Positions 10,890-21,831 of a DNA stretch of 64,000 nt are shown here, piece after piece (the stretch's first letter is position 1; each line of letters starts with the position of its first letter). Source of the DNA: Rhynchopus euleeides (lineage: Eukaryota; Euglenozoa; Diplonemea; Diplonemida; Diplonemidae); contig OY723251.1 of assembly GCA_963210315.1 (NCBI GenBank), positions 1,178,001 to 1,242,000 on the forward strand, in the 5' to 3' direction. A program made the translations under genes and the position numbers. The notes beneath the pieces were generated by a model. It ran no database searches. It was not told the DNA's origin and saw only the letters and a program-made list of their open reading frames with translations.

Positions 10890-13800
10890 AAAAATCGTCA
10901 TCGAGCGTCATCGAGCAGCGTGTGCCCCAGGTCGAGACGCAGTCCTTTGCCGATGATGCGACGCTGATTTCGCAGGTGGATGAGGCGTCGGTGCAACAAG
11001 CTGTGGATGTCGTGGCTGGCTTCTGCGAGATGACCGGTATGGCGCTGAACGTCAAGAAGACGATCGCGATGGGTATACCTAAGGGCTCCTCTGCAGTCCG
11101 CAGAAAGCGCCCCTACATAGGCACCCTTGGGATAGGCGACGCCACGTTCCCTACGAAGAAGGCCGCCCCGATCCTTGGGGCAAAGACCTGCATCTCGGAC
11201 AAGCTGAGGGAGAGGCGCAACAACGCCAAGCTCGGTTCGTGCGAACAGCTCCTGCACCGCCTACCGTCCTCTCCGCTGGGCACCAGACAGCGGGGTGAGA
11301 TTGTTGCAAGCAACGTGGTGTCGCGCACGATCCACGGAGGATCCTACGCGCCGGTGTCTGACACGGCGATGAAACGGCACAGGAGTAAGCTGACGACCGG
11401 GATCATCGGTGTGAAGCACCCGTCGCGAAGTGTCGGTGCAACGCTCTCCATCATCAACAAGAGCCACCTCACCGACCCCGCGACTGCGAATGCCTACACC
11501 ATCCTCCGCACCCTCTTCGACACGTGCTCGCGGAGGCCTGGGCTGGTGAGTCGCCTGAACTCCATCAAGGAGAAGTACGAGGACCACGACACGCTATCCC
11601 CGAAAGATGCCCTCGGCCCAGTCGGTATTGCGCTGCATACTGCCCTGCCCGCGGCGGGCCTTGACTGGGGCGACAACATTCTTGATTGCGCGCTGGGAGA
11701 GATGAACTTGGTGCAGGAGGACCGCTCATCCCGCAACCACGCCCTGCGAGAGCAACTGCGCCGGCACGCCTGGCGGAAGCTCGCCGAATTTCGCCCCTCC
11801 TTCGCTGGGATCGAGAATGGTGTTGACTACCTCAGGACGAATGAGCTGCGCCTCACCACCAAAAACCCCATGATGGCCCATGCTCTGACGGTGATTCTCA
11901 TCGGAGGCATCTTCTTCGCGACGCGCTGGGGCCGCAACAACGCCTACGTCTCTGGTGGTGAAAGGGATGATGCCTCAGACGCGCTCTCCTCCCCTCCAGA
12001 CCCGTCCGATGAGGGCGCGGCGACGCAGGAAGAAGAGTGCGAGGAGGATGAAGAAGCCGAGGAGTATGAGGAAGCGGAGTCGGAAGACGCTGCCTCGGAG
12101 GCCGATGACGACCCTGATGCTGCCTCCCCCCATGCTGAGAACGCAGATCCCCCTCCTGAGAAATGCGTACACTGTGCGGACGTGCTGGACGACACACCAG
12201 ACCACCTCTGGTGGGTGTGCAGTGCCTTCGACTGTGTCCGGTCTGAGCCCCAATTCGCGCCTCTACTTGCCGCGGACCGCTCTGACTGGCCCCCGTGCCT
12301 TGCGCGCTATGGCGTCGTGCCGGAGGGATTCGACGTCGACGTGACGCTGCTCCACACGCTGATGGGTCGCATTGTGCTGAAGCGTTGGGAACTGGAGGCG
12401 AAGAGCCGTGGTGCAAAGCCCCTCGTCCACCCCTGGACAGCCGCCCTCTCGCTGCCTGCGGAACCTCATGACTTTGACTTCTCCCGCATCCCCGATGTAC
12501 CTCCGGGCGAACGGATCTGGAAGAAGGCTGACATTGCGCTCCTGCGTGCCTTCACTGGTTGGCTGAAGGCCCTGCGCTGGACGGATAGGGGCGTAGTGTC
12601 GAACATTGAGCTCGCTCTCGACTTCGAGGTGTACACAGGCATGCAGCTCCCCCGGGCGACGGAAGGGACCAGCGACCTCCCCCTCCCGCCACTCAGGGAG
12701 CGTGGACGTGTCCTATGGACGTTGATGAAGCACATGATGCAACTCTGCCAACGCACACAACTCGGTAAGCCGTGGCCTGCCGAGCGGCAGGACCGAGTGG
12801 GGTGCCTCTCCTCCGTCGGCGCAGGGGAAGTATGGGGCGGCGTCGTCCCCAGACCCATCTTTGCCGGTGGCGCTGAGACGATCACCGCCATTGAGAACAG
12901 CGCCAAACGTGCCGCGCGGGTCCAGAAGGGCGACCTGACCTGGGGTAGTGACGTATACCCAGACTACACCGGGATTAACAGAGCAGGGCGTGCCGCAGCG
13001 TGGGAAACCCCCGGGCCTGGACCGACCCGTAGCGCCTCTCCAGTGCTTGTACCTGATCACCTGGCCATACACGACAAGACGCGGGTCTGCAACGCGCACT
13101 CAAAACCTAGGTGCGACCTCTGCGAAGGCCAGGAGCGCAACTACCAGACGCATCTGGAAGCGTGCTGTCGCGCGCACCACTCGCATGACGACGGCCTGTC
13201 TGTACGGTGCTGCAAGAAGCACAAGATGACGAGGTGTGGTGCATGCGCCAAGGCGGAAACCTGCTGCGAGGCGGGCCACCACGAACCCCCCACTGACGAG
13301 GACAGCGAGATGTGCTCTGCTGATGATGACGGCAGCGGCGATGGGCACTCCGCGGGTGGCCCCTCGAACGGCGGCGACGAGGAGGTGGACTCCTGCGACG
13401 ACAACGACGCGGATGGGGACAGTCCCCCTGCCGCTGGGGGCGGAGACGGGGATGCCGGCCTCAGCGAGCGCGACGAGGCCGCCGACGCGCCCTCGGCGGC
13501 CGCCGACGATGATGATGATGGACCCCCATCTGAGGGATGTGAGACCGCACTGGGACAGGTTGCCACTGAGAGCGCCGCCAGTTATGTTTATGAGAGTGGC
13601 CCAGTGCCAGAGAGGGTGGAACCCCCCTGTTCGGATGTGTCTTCTCCTGGTGTGGACGAGGTTGTGGCATGCTGCGACCTCGAGCTACCGCCAGCCCCTT
13701 CTCTCTCTTCCCTGCCTCTTCCTAGCTTGCTTAAGAGGCTGGCTGACGTGCGGGACGTGGCTGATGCCGCGCCTTTCAATAAAAGACAAGCTACCTGCAC

Positions 13801-14635
13801 CGTAGTCAGCTCCTTGAGTGGCCCTTGTCCTGATATCTCGTCGCTTAGACCTTTCCCCAACGTGGCATCCCCTCCCCCTTTGCCGGAGAACACCCCACCT
13901 CCCTTTCGTCTTGTCACTGACCCGGGTACACAGACAACCGGCGGGCTCGGCAAATCAACAAAGGTGCTTTCATCAAAGCGCACTGCCCAGTCGTCGCAGT
14001 CTGAACCTGGATTCACCTTCCTGCCCCCTCATGTCCCATCTGCCGCAAAGAGAGAGGCGGATGCCCTTGGCGCGCCCGACATCCCGCCACCGGGAAAAAC
14101 GCCTGCAACTTGCGCAACGGTTAGCGCCTTGGACGTCCGGCCTTTCCCAGGCTTACTTCCCCTACCCCTCTGCAAGGGTACTCATTGCCCCTCGTTCCTC
14201 TCACCCCGCCCCCTGGGCGCCCCTGTTTCGAAAACAAAGGCCGTTGGGCAATCTGACTCGAAACCTCCAGCAGTGGCTACCGGCTTCCTGTTTGATGCGC
14301 CAAGCAGGCCACTCACTACAGCTAAAGTCAAGGCATGGAGGTGGTTACTTCCCCCTTGCGCGATTGACCCCATTCCCCACAAGGTTCGTCTGTCGAAGAT
14401 CCATCGGCAGAAACGTTTCCGAGCCCGGGCTTTCCCTTTTGACCCCCCCCGCCAGATCAGGCGTTCATCAGACTTCCTTCCCAGTAAGTGGAAGGTCCCG
14501 CGCTATTTTCAACGCGCGGCCGAGGTATCACCCTCCGAGCTTCATTCGGTGGAGCCTCCGACCTTCAGTGTTCACGTGCCTTTCCCTATTTTAACAAAAG
14601 AAAGGAGCAGATCGCGCCCGTGTGGTGTGACTTAG
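10890..14635 (+). pseudogene. LINE reverse transcriptase, 5'-truncated but open
   Basis: The frame is open across the element, preceded by about 50 bp of read-through from the neighbouring repeat (in-frame ATG at 10838). It retains RT motif C (FADDATL), motif D (LNVKKT) and a motif-E-like LGAKTC, then the thumb. Next come a long acidic stretch (about 11960-12150) and a CVHCAD...HLWWVC zinc-knuckle-like motif near 12166-12225, as at the end of many LINE ORF2 proteins. A Cys/His-rich pair of modules lies near 13088-13290, followed by a Ser/Pro-rich tail that runs into the 3' repeat. Lacking the catalytic motif A aspartate and everything upstream, it cannot be an active RT. Because no stops have accumulated, the insertion is probably young. 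Confidence 0.8.
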
Positions 14636-14725
14636 TAAATGACTTGGATAGCGTATCAGTTCTCGTGCGTCGTCTTTCGTAGACGTTCTGTACGATGCGG
14701 ATCCGCTAATCCAACATAGCAAACG
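14431..14725 (+). repeat. LINE 3' end, third copy
   Basis: This copy is nearly identical to parts of 9669-10006 and 10007-10344, from TTTCCCTTTTGACC to AACATAGCAAACG. It is followed by GAAAAATCGT iterations to about 14755. Confidence 0.85.
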
Positions 14726-15485
14726 AAAAATCGTGAAAAATCGTGAAAAAACGGATTTTTTTGGGGCGTGCGGGGGGGTTTTCCTATGGATTTGGGCCCT
14801 TTTGATGTACCGCCACCTGATTTTGACCCGAGTTTGGAGGAATTTGGCAGAGTTTGGAGGTGTTTGGTGGAGTTTGGTGGCGTTCGGTAGTGTTGTGCGG
14901 TGTTGTATGGTGGTTCCCTGCAAAAAATCGAATGTCCTATGGGGTGGAGGGCGCTGGGGACTGGGCAGTGGCCGTTCCACATGCCCTTCCCCTCGTGACT
15001 TACACCCTGTCGCCACCCCACTTCATGGGGTGGCGACAGGGTCGTACTTGCGGCGGTATGCAACCATCAGTACAGTAGAGGAGGCGGATACCCCGATTTC
15101 GCTGTGACGAAAATTATTTTCGACGATTTTGGACAACTACTCGCCCGCTAACCCACCAGGTGACCCCAAAATGGGCAAAAACCTACGTCTGCCTTAGTCT
15201 GCAACCCAGGAATGCTCGATTTTTGCCCAGAAAAACGCATTTTTTGATTTTTCAGCCAATTTTGGTGGGAGCATGGCCATTTCCCGTTATTTCCACTCAG
15301 TACCCCCTCCAGACCCCCTTGGAGAGGGTCAAAAAACCAAAAACCAGTTTTTGGCCCATCTGTGGCCTTTCTGAGGGTGCAGACTAAGATTTTCGGCCCC
15401 AGATGGCCCGTTTTGGGGCGTTTCTGTGTGAAAATCACCTTTTCTGGGTGACAGACGTAGGCAGACGTAGCCAAAATTAGGCTGC
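14726..15485. other. Gene-free, A/T- and G-rich patches
   Basis: No supported gene. A perfect hairpin lies at 15004-15042. Bases 14840-14910 iterate GGAGTTTGG-like words. Bases 15160-15470 have no motif I recognise. Confidence 0.5.
15004..15042. repeat. Perfect 17-bp stem hairpin
   Basis: ACCCTGTCGCCACCCCA (15004-15020) is perfectly complementary to 15026-15042 across a 5-base loop (CTTCA). No U-run follows and this is eukaryotic DNA, so a terminator reading is not warranted. Confidence 0.9.
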
Positions 15486-15950
15486 GCGGAGTCTCCTGTC
15501 GTTCCGGAGTCTCTGGTGAGTCTCCGGAGGTATTCTGGAGTCTCCGCGGAGTCTCCGGAGTCGAGCCGGAGTCTCCGGCGAGTCTCCGGAGTCATTCCGG
15601 AGTCTCCGGTGAGTCTCCGGAGTCGTTCCGGAGTCTCCGGCGAGTCTCCGGAGTCGATCCGGAGTCTCCGCGGAGTCTCCGGAGACGATCCGGAGTCTCC
15701 GGCGAGTCTCCGGAGTCATTCCGGAGTCTCCGGTGAGTCTCCGGAGTCGATCCGGAGTCTCCGGCGAGTCTCCGGAGTCATTCCGGAGTCTCCGGAGTCG
15801 ATCCGGAGTCTCCGGTGAGTCTCCGGAGTCGTTCCGGAGTCTCCGGCGAGTCTGCGGAACGGCTCCGGATCGACTCCGGATCGACTCCGGAGACTCCGCG
15901 GAGACTCCGGATTGACTCCGGAGACTCGCCGGAGGCTCCGGATCGGAGAC
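15486..15950. repeat. 31-bp minisatellite that reverses orientation
   Basis: GGAGTCTCCGG-type units repeat with a 31-bp period, with GAGTCATTCC, GAGTCGTTCC and GAGTCGATCC variants. From about 15855 the array continues as its reverse complement (GACTCCGGAGACTCCGCGG). The whole can therefore fold on itself. The encoded RRLRNDSGDSPET-like repeats are a by-product. Confidence 0.9.
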
Positions 15951-17375
15951 GTTTCCGAGGAACAGCTCGCTGTTCCTGAGTGTCCCCGTGACAAGTCGCT
16001 GGTCGCCCCAGCGCGTGTCTCTGTTTCCGGCCAACACCTTACTGTTCCTGGTGTGTTTCTGACCAAGTGTCGTTTGTTTCTGCGTTGTTCTGCCGTCGGA
16101 GTACTCTCTGATGGCAGTCTGGCCCCAAGGTGAAGTGGCCTCCACCCGAACATGTCCAAAAATGTGTTTTTTGGCATTGTCGGAGTGTGTGCGGAGTGCA
16201 TGAGCGTGTTTTTTTTGGGCCAAATGGGCCAAATTAATTTCCGTCACACTTTTTTTATGAGGAATTGCTTGAGATCCGCCTCCTCTACAGTACAGCCTGT
16301 TTCGGGTTCGCAAAGCCTGGTACGCTGCCTTGCCGTAGGGACCCAGATACTGAGGACACCCCTGTGAGAACACTGAGGGAATATGTTGGGCGAGCCTAGG
16401 TGTCGGGGTGACCGAGGCAGAGCACCCTGCCCAGAACATGAACAAGAAAGACTGTTCGACTGACGGGGAAGAACCTGATGGGCAGGTGTGGTCTTCGGTG
16501 CAATGTTTGGAGAGATCAGGAGCCTTCTCTACAAGGCTACCCCTGTTGGACTTGGCCTTCGCTCCCGTGAGCAGTGAAAAAAGTGAGGGACACCGTTCTT
16601 CCCCTCTGACTGACGACCAGTGATGTCGTAGCGAAGGACCTTGAATGGGGCTTGAACCCGAGAGTCAATACTCAACCAAAGGTATTCTCCAGGACCTGGC
16701 ACGGAACGGGCGATACGAACGCTCCCACCGTGCGCACGGACCTGTATGCGACTCTACAAGGAACCACGGGGTGGCGCGCGCACATCACCTGGGAGGCCTC
16801 AAGGAGCCTGCCTGATCAGCAAGGCAAGGGGTGATGATCATCTGGAGACCTGAGCCCATGCAGGATCGGAGAGACGCGAAGTCCTTATCCACAGATGCTC
16901 CACCTGAGGGAGACCACCCTCCACCTCCTTCGGACAGACCACACAGCCTTGTCGATGACCACAGCAGCCGGACACAGACCAGTACGTGTACCCTGCCTGC
17001 AGCACCGGGCCACACCCCATCGAGGGTCTCCCTGAAGCATCTCTTTCGCCACTGCCCAAGCCGGCACCCCCTCACCGCCACCAACGAACTGTTGCTGCAG
17101 CGCGACAAGGAGGCAGCCCACTACCTCGCTGCAGCAGGGGAACTGGGCACAGCGAGGTACTTCAGCCATTCAGCTTCAGGCTTGCAGTGGTCTTCAATCC
17201 CACCCAAGCCTTACCGAAGCTTGGATACCCCTGGGTCGGGATTCGGAACGTGGGTATATCGGCCGGTGGGATGCGACTTTGGGAAGGGATGGTCTACCCA
17301 AAATGGCTGGAAATCCTGTCCGGCCGCTGAAATTTGAGCCGGATTACGGGCGGCCATCTCGCGAGTCCCACTAGG

Positions 17376-17408
17376 CACACAGGCAATGCGATTCGCATTG
17401 CCTGTGTG
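17376..17408. repeat. Perfect 15-bp stem hairpin
   Basis: CACACAGGCAATGCG (17376-17390) pairs perfectly with 17394-17408 across a 3-base loop. CTAG words sit just outside each arm. Confidence 0.9.
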
Positions 17409-17879
17409 ACTAGGACACGCATTCGCGTCTCAGACTCCCGTACCCAGACTCCCGCTAGCGGGCTAGGGCAGTTGGAGTCCACTATGTACTTGCACTCCAG
17501 GTCCCTGACTTGCACGCAGTGCAATAATGTGCCTGGAACCGGGGAGGAATGCAGTGCAAGTAATGTCCGGGTGTGCAAGTGATATCTTCCTCCCTGTTTT
17601 AGGGGGGCAGTTGGCCTGTAGTACGGATCGAACCCGGTCCGTCCAGGAACAGGAAGTGTACCGTACGACTTCTCCTTCACCCAACGGCGTCGTGCGGTCA
17701 AGCAAATCGGATATTCTTCCCAACGGGACCCTTCCCAAGACGAAAACCAGTCCCTGACCAACCCCACAGGCTCATCTTACCCTTCCTGGGGCTGGGAGTA
17801 TGGTAGTGACCTCCATTTTGTAGCTGATTTTGGCCCGGGTTTTGTGGGAGTTTGGTGGTAAACTGGAGATTTCACGCCA

Positions 17880-18100
17880 TGACCAAAATGACCCCACCAC
17901 GATACGCACAGGTTCTAAACGTTCAAAAGAACGGGGTTTCAAAAAATCCGCGGAGGTGGGTGGGTGTAGGTGTGGTGTGGGAGCCCCTGAACCAGACCCC
18001 TTATTCATGGGTGAAGCTTGACACCTAGACCCACAAAATGACCCCACTACGATCCGCACAGATTCCAAATATTCAAAAGAAACAGGTTTTGGAACACCCG
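17880..18100 (+). repeat. Diverged tandem pair of a dispersed repeat
   Basis: AAAATGACCCCAC.ACGAT.CGCACAG followed by TTCAAAAGAA occurs at about 17884-17935 and again at 18036-18082. A related segment lies at 60159-60200, and the TTCAAAAGAACA word also occurs in the repeat at 50075-50240. Confidence 0.6.
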
Positions 18101-19375
18101 AAGAGGCGGCCCCGCTGGGTGGGCAGGTGTGGCATGCTGGCTGACTCCCAGTCACATCCTCCGATGACAAGCCCCTGAACTAGACCCACAGGTCGAACTA
18201 TCTCCCATTTTTACCCCCACTCGACCGGCTGGAGTCCGTCGTGTAGGTACATGGGACCACCACAGGGACCCACAAGTCATCCACAGGACCACCCTGCAGG
18301 GCAACAAGGCGCTGTGGCCTCTCAAGTCACCAGCGATTTTCGGTGATTTTAGGTGAAAAAAGGTGAAAAAAGGTGAATTTTTTGTTTTTTTTGTTTTTTT
18401 TGTGATTTCCTGTTTTGGAACAGACCCTCCAACACCCCAGTCATCTTCCAACACGCAAGGTCATCAGCAGGTTATGTGCTGGAGCCTGTGTGATGACGGT
18501 TTTGATGTCGTCTGGCTCTGGACCATACCCTCCCTGAGGGTCTTCGCTGCGGTGCCAGGAAAAAATGGTGCGTTTTGAGTGACCTTTGATGAATTGATCT
18601 ATTTTTGTGAGGGAAGGCGTCGAACTTTGCCGAATAGGGAATGCACTCCCCCCCCCCCCCCCGTCTCTGTACACAATGTGGCCCAATCAAGATGCCCCGG
18701 ACTCTCAAACAGTGCCCGTATCGTGCTGGCCGGGATGAGGCTTCGTAGGGGGTCTTCGCGATACATTGCCGAAAATGGCTCGATTTAACGCAGAAAACTG
18801 TACCCATGCAGAGATCCTTTCAGAAGATCACCACGCAACAGGCGTCGCAAAGGCCGCCTTTTATTTTTTGAAGACAGAATCATGATTTGGCGCACACAAC
18901 AGCACGCCCCTGCGTCTTCATTTCGGTGACCCCCCCCCCCTATTATTTGTGAGGAAAATGAACGAAACGTGCCCAAGAGCAAAGGCCCCCTGCGATGCTG
19001 CTCTAGGTTTGAATGGCTGATGGGCACCGGCACTTTCCAAAAAGAAGATACAGGGGGTCTTCGCTAGCCGGTGCAAAAAAGTGCAGGCTGGTGCAGGGCA
19101 AAATGGGCCGAAAATGGGCCAAATCGGAGGCAAAAAAAAGGGCGGGGTGTTGGGTGGCCCCTAGCTGGGAGCACGCATTTGGACCCAAAAAATAATGTCG
19201 AGCGGTCCCTGTGCATTGTTCAGCCCTCACAGGACGAGAAGGCACGGCGGGGCCCGTGTCACGGGTAAACATTGAGATCAACCTGTCATCCTGGGCCAAG
19301 CCAAGATGGGAGCTGGCCGCCTGGGGCAATGCAGGAGCAACGGCTAGTGCTCGTGCTGGCACGAAGCGGAGCCAG

Positions 19376-20360
19376 GCAGTGCTGTCCCAAGGGTGGGCCG
19401 AGCCAGACAGTGATGTCCCGAGAATGGGCCGAGCCAGACAGTGCTGTCCCGAGAATGGGCCGAGCCAGACAGTGCTGTCCCGAGAACGGGCCGAGCCAGA
19501 CAGTGCTGTCCCGAGAATGGGCCGAGCCAGGCAGTGCTGTCCCAAGGGTGGGCCGAGCCAGACAGTGCTGTCCCGAGAATGGGCCGAGCCAGACAGTGCT
19601 GTCCCGAGAATGGGCCGAGCCAGACAGTGCTGTCCCGAGAACGGGCCGAGCCAGACAGTGCTGTCCCGAGAATGGGCCGAGCCAGGCAGTGCTGTCCCAA
19701 GGGTGGGCCGAGCCAGACAGTGCTGTCCCGAGAATGGGCCGAGCCAGACAGTGCTGTCCCGAGAACGGGCCGAGCCAGACAGTGCTGTCCCGAGGGTGGG
19801 CCGAGCCAGACAGTGCTGTCCCGAGAATGGGCCGAGCCAGGCAGTGCTGTCCCAAGGGTGGGCCGAGCCAGACAGTGCTGTCCCGAGAATGGGCCGAGCC
19901 AGACAGTGCTGTCCCGAGAATGGGCCGAGCCAGACAGTGCTGTCCCGAGAACGGGCCGAGCCAGACAGTGCTGTCCCGAGAATGGGCCGAGCCAGGCAGT
20001 GCTGTCCCAAGGGTGGGCCGAGCCAGACAGTGCTGTCCCGAGAATGGGCCGAGCCAGACAGTGCTGTCCCGAGAACGGGCCGAGCCAGACAGTGCTGTCC
20101 CGAGGGTGGGCCGAGCCAGACAGTGCTGTCCCGAGAATGGGCCGAGCCAGGCAGTGCTGTCCCAAGGGTGGGCCGAGCCAGACAGTGCTGTCCCGAGAAT
20201 GGGCCGAGCCAGACAGTGCTGTCCCGAGAACGGGCCGAGCCAGACAGTGCTGTCCCGAGGGTGGGCCGAGCTAGGCAGTGCTGTCCCGAGAATGGGCCGA
20301 GCCACGCAGTCCTGTCCAGAGGGTGGGCCGAGCCAGGCAGTGATGTCCCGAGGGTGGGCC
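19376..20360. repeat. Satellite array A, 31-bp units
   Basis: About 32 units of 31 bp share GGGCCGAGCCAGACAGTG and a TCCCGAGAAT or TCCCAAGGGT end. Variants alternate in blocks that are themselves repeated, so the array has higher-order structure. Units are in register with arrays B and C. Confidence 0.95.
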
Positions 20361-21087
20361 GACATCACATCCGGTCTCGGCCCGCTGTCTGGACCGCAGC
20401 AACAAGAAATCTGCGCTGCATGCACAGGAGCAGGGGGACTTGGCCCGTCCGCACTCCGACATTGCACCGCGCTGCCCCAGCGCTCCAGATCACAAGGCCC
20501 CCTGTGCCGCAGGAGGTGGAGACGTCGCACACCAGCAGGATGACGTCGCAGACCAGTTCACCACCCCCAACAGTAGGTCACACTCCGCCTCGCCTGTAGG
20601 CCGTCTACTGTATGCAGGAGTCTGCGTGTGTTGATAAAGACACACACGCCCGGCACACCTGATTCTATGGGCAGCGCTCGTAACTCTCTCGGCGCCAAGT
20701 CGAAGCTGAGCAAGATTTGGTTGGACGGTGCAAATATAGCTAGCCTTGCGGGCTCGCTAAGACACTCTCCGAGCTAGCTACATGAACACAACATTGCACA
20801 TCGCACGGTTTCGAAGGATGGGTACGCGATGCGGGTTTAGGTCTTGTGCTAATGTTACACACAGCAAGATCCCTGACGGAGGGGATCGATGGAGGCACTG
20901 AGGAGATCATGACTGGGAAGGGGTCCTGCATCGAACCCCCTCTGAGTGGAGCAAACACTCGGTACTCCGGGCGCCACGTTCTGCTCGGCTGGACATCACC
21001 CCGAGGTCGTGGCCACGGCCCCCGACCACTCACTGCGGGGAGCTTCCCGTCCAGACAGTGTCTGGACATCACTCCTGGGCTCGACCC
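20361..21087. other. Spacer between satellite arrays A and B
   Basis: This is about 0.7 kb of unique-looking sequence with no supported gene. A CTAGC-rich stretch at 20735-20785 (AGCTAGCC ... GAGCTAGCT) and GT/CA-rich DNA near 20625-20655 are the only notable features. The open frames entering it come from array read-through. Confidence 0.5.
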
Positions 21088-21831
21088 ACTGGGCCGAGCC
21101 GACAAGTCGTGTCCAGACACTGGGCCGAGCCCAGGAGTGCTGTCCAGACACTGGGCCGAGCCCAGGAGTGATGTCCAGACCCTGGGCCGAGCCAGGGAGT
21201 GGTGTCCAGACACTGGGCCGAGCCCAGGAGTGATGTCCAGACCCTGGGCCGAGCCAGGGAGTGGTGTCCAGACCCTGGGCCGAGCCCAGGAGTGCTGTCC
21301 AGGCACTGGGCCGAGCTCAGGAGTGCTGTCCAGTCCCTGGGCCGAGCCAGGGAGTGGTGTCCAGACCCTGGGCCGAGCCCAGGAGTGCTGTCCGGGCACT
21401 GGGCCGAGCTCAGGAGTGCTGTCCAGACCCTGGGCCGAGCCCAGGAGTGATGTCCAGACCCTGGGCCGAGCCAGGGAGTGGTGTCCAGACACTGGGCCGA
21501 GCCCAGGAGTGATGTCCAGACCCTGGGCCGAGCCAGGGAGTGGTGTCCAGACCCTGGGCCGAGCCCAGGAGTGCTGTCCAGACCCTGGGCCGAGCCCAGG
21601 AGTGATGTCCAGACCCTGGGCCGAGCCAGGGAGTGGTGTCCAGACACTGGGCCGAGCTCAGGAGTGCTGTCCAGTCCCTGGGCCGAGCCAGGGAGTGGTG
21701 TCCAGACCCTGGGCCGAGCCAGGGAGTGGTGTCCAGACACTGGGCCGAGCCCAGGAGTGCTGTCCAGACACTGGGCCGAGCCAGGGAGTGATGTCCAGTC
21801 CCTGGGCCGAGCCCAGGAGTGCTATGGGCCG
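21088..21831. repeat. Satellite array B, 30/31-bp units
   Basis: About 24 units share GGGCCGAGCCCAGGAGTG and TGTCCAGACCCT; a variant with GCCAGGGAG is one base shorter. One further B-type unit lies at the far side of array C (about 38137-38168). This suggests that C expanded inside B. Confidence 0.95.

Larger units (their letters stand above)
10890..14725 (+). mobile_element. 5'-truncated LINE (non-LTR retrotransposon)
   Basis: The element starts abruptly inside the reverse transcriptase palm, just before FADD at 10946, and ends at the shared 3' end (14431-14725) followed by GAAAAATCGT iterations. The same A-rich word (CGAAAAATCG) sits at the left junction near 10886-10895, which may be the target duplication. 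The 5' part, including the RT fingers and any endonuclease, is absent. This is what premature cDNA termination normally leaves. Confidence 0.8.
15951..19052. other. Gene-free region with palindromes and dispersed repeats
   Basis: Open frames here (for example 16831-17337) have no family-like features and I do not call them. It holds a perfect hairpin at 17376-17408, a diverged repeat pair at 17880-18100, poly-C runs near 18649 and 18932, and GGGTCTTCGC words at 18538 and 18748. The latter resemble the terminal inverted repeats of the element starting at 19053. Confidence 0.5.

Noticed and set aside
15486..15950. Possible CRISPR-like array
   Set aside because: Units are head-to-tail with no unique spacers, and the DNA is eukaryotic.
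16640..16710. tRNA-like T-arm word on the minus strand (also near 17625 and 59540)
   Set aside because: Words such as GGTTCAAGCC or GATTCGAAC occur, but no acceptor, D and anticodon stems can be assembled around them by eye. A covariance-model tRNA search would settle it.
16831..17337. 168-codon + frame in gene-free DNA
   Set aside because: No domain, no splice context and repeat-rich surroundings; the translation looks random.
19003..20530. Long minus-strand frames in satellite array A
   Set aside because: Same cause as the + strand frames: a stop-free 31-bp unit read on the other strand.
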